Shown here: one piece after another, positions 61,010 through 64,000 of the stretch
Position numbering within the stretch: position 1 is the stretch's first letter
How the letters are laid out: each line of letters starts with the position of its first letter
DNA from: Diphasiastrum complanatum
Taxonomy: Eukaryota > Streptophyta > Lycopodiopsida > Lycopodiales > Lycopodiaceae
DNA: 64,000 nucleotides
Direction: 5' to 3'
Assembly (NCBI GenBank): GCA_029204225.1
Contig: CM055095.1
Coordinates: 73,630,753-73,694,752 of the forward strand
Made by a program: the position numbers and the translations under genes
The notes under the pieces: generated by a model
Database searches by the model: none
What the model was told of the DNA's origin: nothing
Seen by the model: the letters and a program-made list of their open reading frames with translations, nothing else

Positions 61010-63305
61010 TTGAAAATTTTATACTAACCATGTAATGAGTGATGTGATCTTCTCCCCGTGCTTTTGATACTGCATTAACAAACTCGACACAAGTCCTTTG
61101 GACAGCTTTCTTATCAATATCAGAGTATTTTTCTTTTCTTAAAATAGCAATCATACTATCAAGCTTTTTCCATACATCAACTTTTAGTACTCTGGTTTTG
61201 CCGTCTTTCTCGAAGTCGTGAGTGGCAGCAATAATATCTGTCCAGACTGAGTGTTGAATATTAGAAGCCTTACCAGTATGATTTGATAGGAAATGACGTG
61301 CTTTTGCTCCTCCTATGCTTGTCTTAGTTGGCATATTCCCATTCTTTTCTGAAAGCTTTTCATCTTTTTGAATTTTGACATGTCCTTTATGGAGTCCTGC
61401 TTTTGATAAAACGTCTTCTAATCGAGAGATAGTTTCCTTTGCTAATGATGATGGCTTAGTATTCCAAGCAAAAACTACATGAAGATAAATGATCTTTTCA
61501 TTAATCTAACTTCTGCATGAAGAGTGCAAACATGCACATTTTTTAAGGGGATAGGCAGCACAGGCTTCCAGTTTGGATCGCATATTCTCTATTAATTCTT
61601 GTACTCCTAGTTACATCTTTTGCCATTTTCATACAATACAAACAAGGGTGTTTTGATGTAGCACCGTGAGAGACATTATACATACATTTCAATGTTTTCA
61701 TATCACCTGCTAAGTGCCATTCAACATTGAAGTCTCCAACTCTTGGAACATTGAGAAGTCCTCCATCCATATGGTCCTTGATGATCCTAGGATAAGATGT
61801 CCTTGAGAATATCCATGATAATATATCATGATCCTCTTTCAGCACCTGTCCAAAGAATTAATCAGACTTACTTTACAATGTATTAATACTATTCAATGAA
61901 TGTAATGTAATAATGAGGCTAGTTATCTGAAACGCTACCAACCACCATATATCATTTTCTAACTGGACACTAAATCTGAAATCTTCTTGGTTCTCTGTTT
62001 GTGATAGAGCACCATTCATGAGAGTTATACTAACCCGCTCCACTTTCTGCCCTTTCACAATTTCTGACTCATCTAACTTAAGTACTATGATTATTTTGCC
62101 ATTTACCTTTTCATAGGTTATATCATAGAATGTGTACCTCAGCAAGTAGTTTAGATCAACAAATAAATTGTTTGATGAACTATAGAATATCGATCTTCCA
62201 TCAATTTCATATACCTTAATATGAAATGGAGTTCCAGTGATCTTATGCATACCTATGTTTAATGTATCCTTCTCTTTCTTCAAGTGATATGTCCTAGGGA
62301 TTGGGACTTTTCTAATTTGAACTTGCTTAAAAGCTTCTCTAATTAGTTTAAATATTGTTGCATATGCTTCCCTACTAATACCTGCAAAATCACAAGCACC
62401 CTGAACTATAATCTTATCTAAATTTTTTTGAATGTCCACCATCAAAGACTCTGTTATTTTACACTTTACATTTGAAATCCTATTGTTCATCATGATACGC
62501 TCAGTGGATTTGCAAGTCAATATTGTGCCCAATGACATTCCTAGTGAAGCATTGTCTTTAATATTCCAAGGAGCTACTAATGCAAATCTGCAAAAAAAAT
62601 AGATAGTTAACAGAATATCACCATAGCTGAAATTAAATTCAAATGTCATTGAAAAACTTACAAAAATCAGAATATGCTTACTTGAATGCACGGATCCTTC
62701 TATTTCGATAACCTCCTTTTGAAAGCGTTTGAATATCCTTGCAACTTTGTTGCTTTCGCTTCTTACTTTTAGTCTTCTTCTTTGTCAAATCCACATCCTT
62801 CAATAATTGTAAGTTTTCAGTACAAATAGACTGTAAGACTGATTGCATTTGCTCTAGTTCTTATCTGATATTGATTGTTATCTTTTGTAATGATTTATTA
62901 TCTTTTCTAAGTTGTTCATTTTTTTCTAACGTCTTTTGGAGATGACAATCTCTATTCTGACAATAAGAGGATATCCGAATTAACTCACCTTCTAAAAAGT
63001 GAACTTTATTTATACAAAGTTGTTTTCCATGGTTCTGCAATCTTTCACAATATCCTAGTAATCCACTATGCCCATTGCATATCCATGTAACTAAATGAGT
63101 TATTGAAGAGAATGTGGGATGTGTCAAAGTGCTTGGATCTTGTGGATATAATGTTCCATCTATCCACAAATCCAAGTTTTTTTTTTCCTTCTGCCCTGTA
63201 ACGAGAACGATCCTCAGCAGATATTTGAATTCCTTTGCCTCCTCTTCTCTGCAAAGGTGCCAAATCAATAGGGATATCCACATGTAGATGATACAATGTC
63301 ATCAT
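61010..63305 (-). pseudogene. Gene 4 of block: transposase-like protein (RNase-H-fold candidate) with zinc-type CxxC insert
   Basis: It starts near 63,305 (MMTLYHLHVDIPIDLAPLQR). A leading domain with DPSTLTHPTFSSITHLVTW and CNGHSGLLGYCERL is followed by a coiled coil and a Lys-rich stretch. Introns lie at 62,681-62,588 and 61,938-61,846. The central part has KIIIVLKLDESEI (candidate first acidic site) and DFNVEWHLAGDMKTLKCMYN (candidate second), then ATSKHPCLYC. Next come PVLPIPLKNVHVCTLHAEVR and a C-terminal helical region with KASNIQHSVWTDIIAATHDF. Acid-beta-strand, GDxK and CxxC in this order resemble RNase-H-fold transposases with a zinc insert, as in RAG1/Transib, but I cannot confirm homology. 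The frame is interrupted about twice, once by a long T homopolymer. Confidence 0.5.
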
Positions 63306-63400
63306 CAAAAAAATAATAGAGTAATCAGTTGCATCAAAGTATTATGACCAGATTCTATGAAGCAAAACAAAATACTCATCTTTGATTATATTATATACTA

Positions 63401-64000
63401 TGTACGATCAATCCAATCTCCATGCTTGTATGCTTGATTCAAATTTGAAAATGCCACTCATTTTTTCATTCCAATAGGTAGTTGGCGCTCATATTTTCAT
63501 TCTCGTGGAAGGAATGCATATGTAAATATTTTGCAATTTTTCCTGATTCGAATTTGGGGATGGTGGTCATATTCTAGATCCAGTGAAAATATTGCCCTTT
63601 TCGTAACCAATGGAGAGAATATTTTTGAATTTAGTCAATTTATACTACGAACTGTTAACAGTTCTTAACTGTGACTATAGACGTTGTGGTTAGATCATTG
63701 GGAGTTGGGGAGGCCTTGGGAGTGGTGTGGGCAAGCAAATAAATGATATGGTTTTTTTTTATTTTGATATTTTGATATTTTTCTATATCCTACATGGCAT
63801 TCCTTAAAGGGTCTTTTTGATATTGAGAACTCCTCTAATGTCCTTCAAAGTTTAGGGTCTTTAATCAATCATACGACTATACGTGGTAAAGAGGGTGGTG
63901 TTACAATTCTTGTAAAATGTCCATGAGCACTTAATCAACAATTTTAAGGCACACAAGATGAAGCTAGTACACATACACCAGATAGAAATAGGATGTCATC
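63401..64000. other. Right edge, no gene seen
   Basis: AT-rich DNA without a convincing coding frame. It may contain the right edge of the four-gene block, but no terminal repeat is visible. Confidence 0.4.

Larger units (their letters stand above)
54926..63400. mobile_element. Four-gene alternating-strand block, candidate unclassified mobile element
   Basis: Four spliced gene-like units lie with strands +, -, +, -: an unknown gene (54,987-56,336), a histone H3-like plus Ulp1-like gene (58,184-56,530), an unknown Cys-containing gene (59,016-60,532) and a transposase-like gene (63,305-about 61,010). Genes 1/2 and 3/4 converge; 2 and 3 diverge from a repeat-filled 0.8-kb region at the middle. 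The left edge interrupts a copia gag at about 54,925. I see no terminal inverted repeats or target duplication, so both edges are approximate and the unity of the block is inferred. All four genes have frame interruptions. Confidence 0.5.

Noticed and set aside
54926-63400. Endogenous giant-virus origin of the four-gene block (histone and protease genes occur in such viruses)
   Set aside because: No viral hallmark gene is visible, and the genes have plant-like spliceosomal introns; a transposon is the simpler reading.

Overview
The window is nuclear DNA of a land plant. It carries a spliced SEC24 gene whose conserved blocks match the plant SEC24 family, plant-type Ty1/copia and Ty3/gypsy relics with the usual tRNA primer sites, a hAT-type DNA transposon and long GA/CT microsatellites. 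The large transposon-filled introns and nested insertions suggest a big, repeat-rich genome. I cannot name the species; a non-flowering lineage is possible but unproven.

Layout. (1) About 1-10.2 kb, minus strand: the 5' two thirds of a SEC24 (COPII coat) gene in ten recognisable coding exons, running off the left edge; its fourth intron (about 4 kb) holds a copia gag relic and a GC-rich palindromic insertion. (2) About 10.3-30.2 kb: repeat-rich DNA with broken minus-strand copia elements, a gypsy leader and gag start, microsatellites, and one small ORF with a signal peptide. (3) 30,233-45,141: a hAT-like DNA transposon with an 8-bp target duplication (gtatatat) and GGTACC-rich ends. Its transposase gene lacks the catalytic core but has an odd AT-hook tail, and the element has been invaded by gypsy and copia relics (about 34-43.9 kb). 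(4) 45.2-48.2 kb: further retroelement relics. (5) 48,230-54,530: a young copia element with two 862-bp LTRs, a caaaa target duplication, a primer site and all pol domains, inserted in an older copia leader; its LTRs carry repeated CACGTG boxes. (6) About 54.9-63.3 kb: an unusual four-gene block with strands alternating +, -, +, -.

Region 6 is the main discovery candidate. Gene 2 begins with a histone H3-like domain that has several CENH3 (CENP-A)-like features, and is followed, possibly fused, by a basic linker and a Ulp1/C48-type cysteine protease domain. Gene 4 resembles an RNase-H-fold transposase with a zinc-binding insert. Genes 1 and 3 are unrecognised. Genes 2 and 3 diverge from a roughly 0.8-kb intergenic region that holds ten copies of a 15-bp motif in strictly alternating orientation around seven CACGTG boxes. 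The local copy has several reading-frame interruptions and may be a decayed member of an unclassified mobile element. I infer that the four genes form one element; the sequence alone does not prove it.
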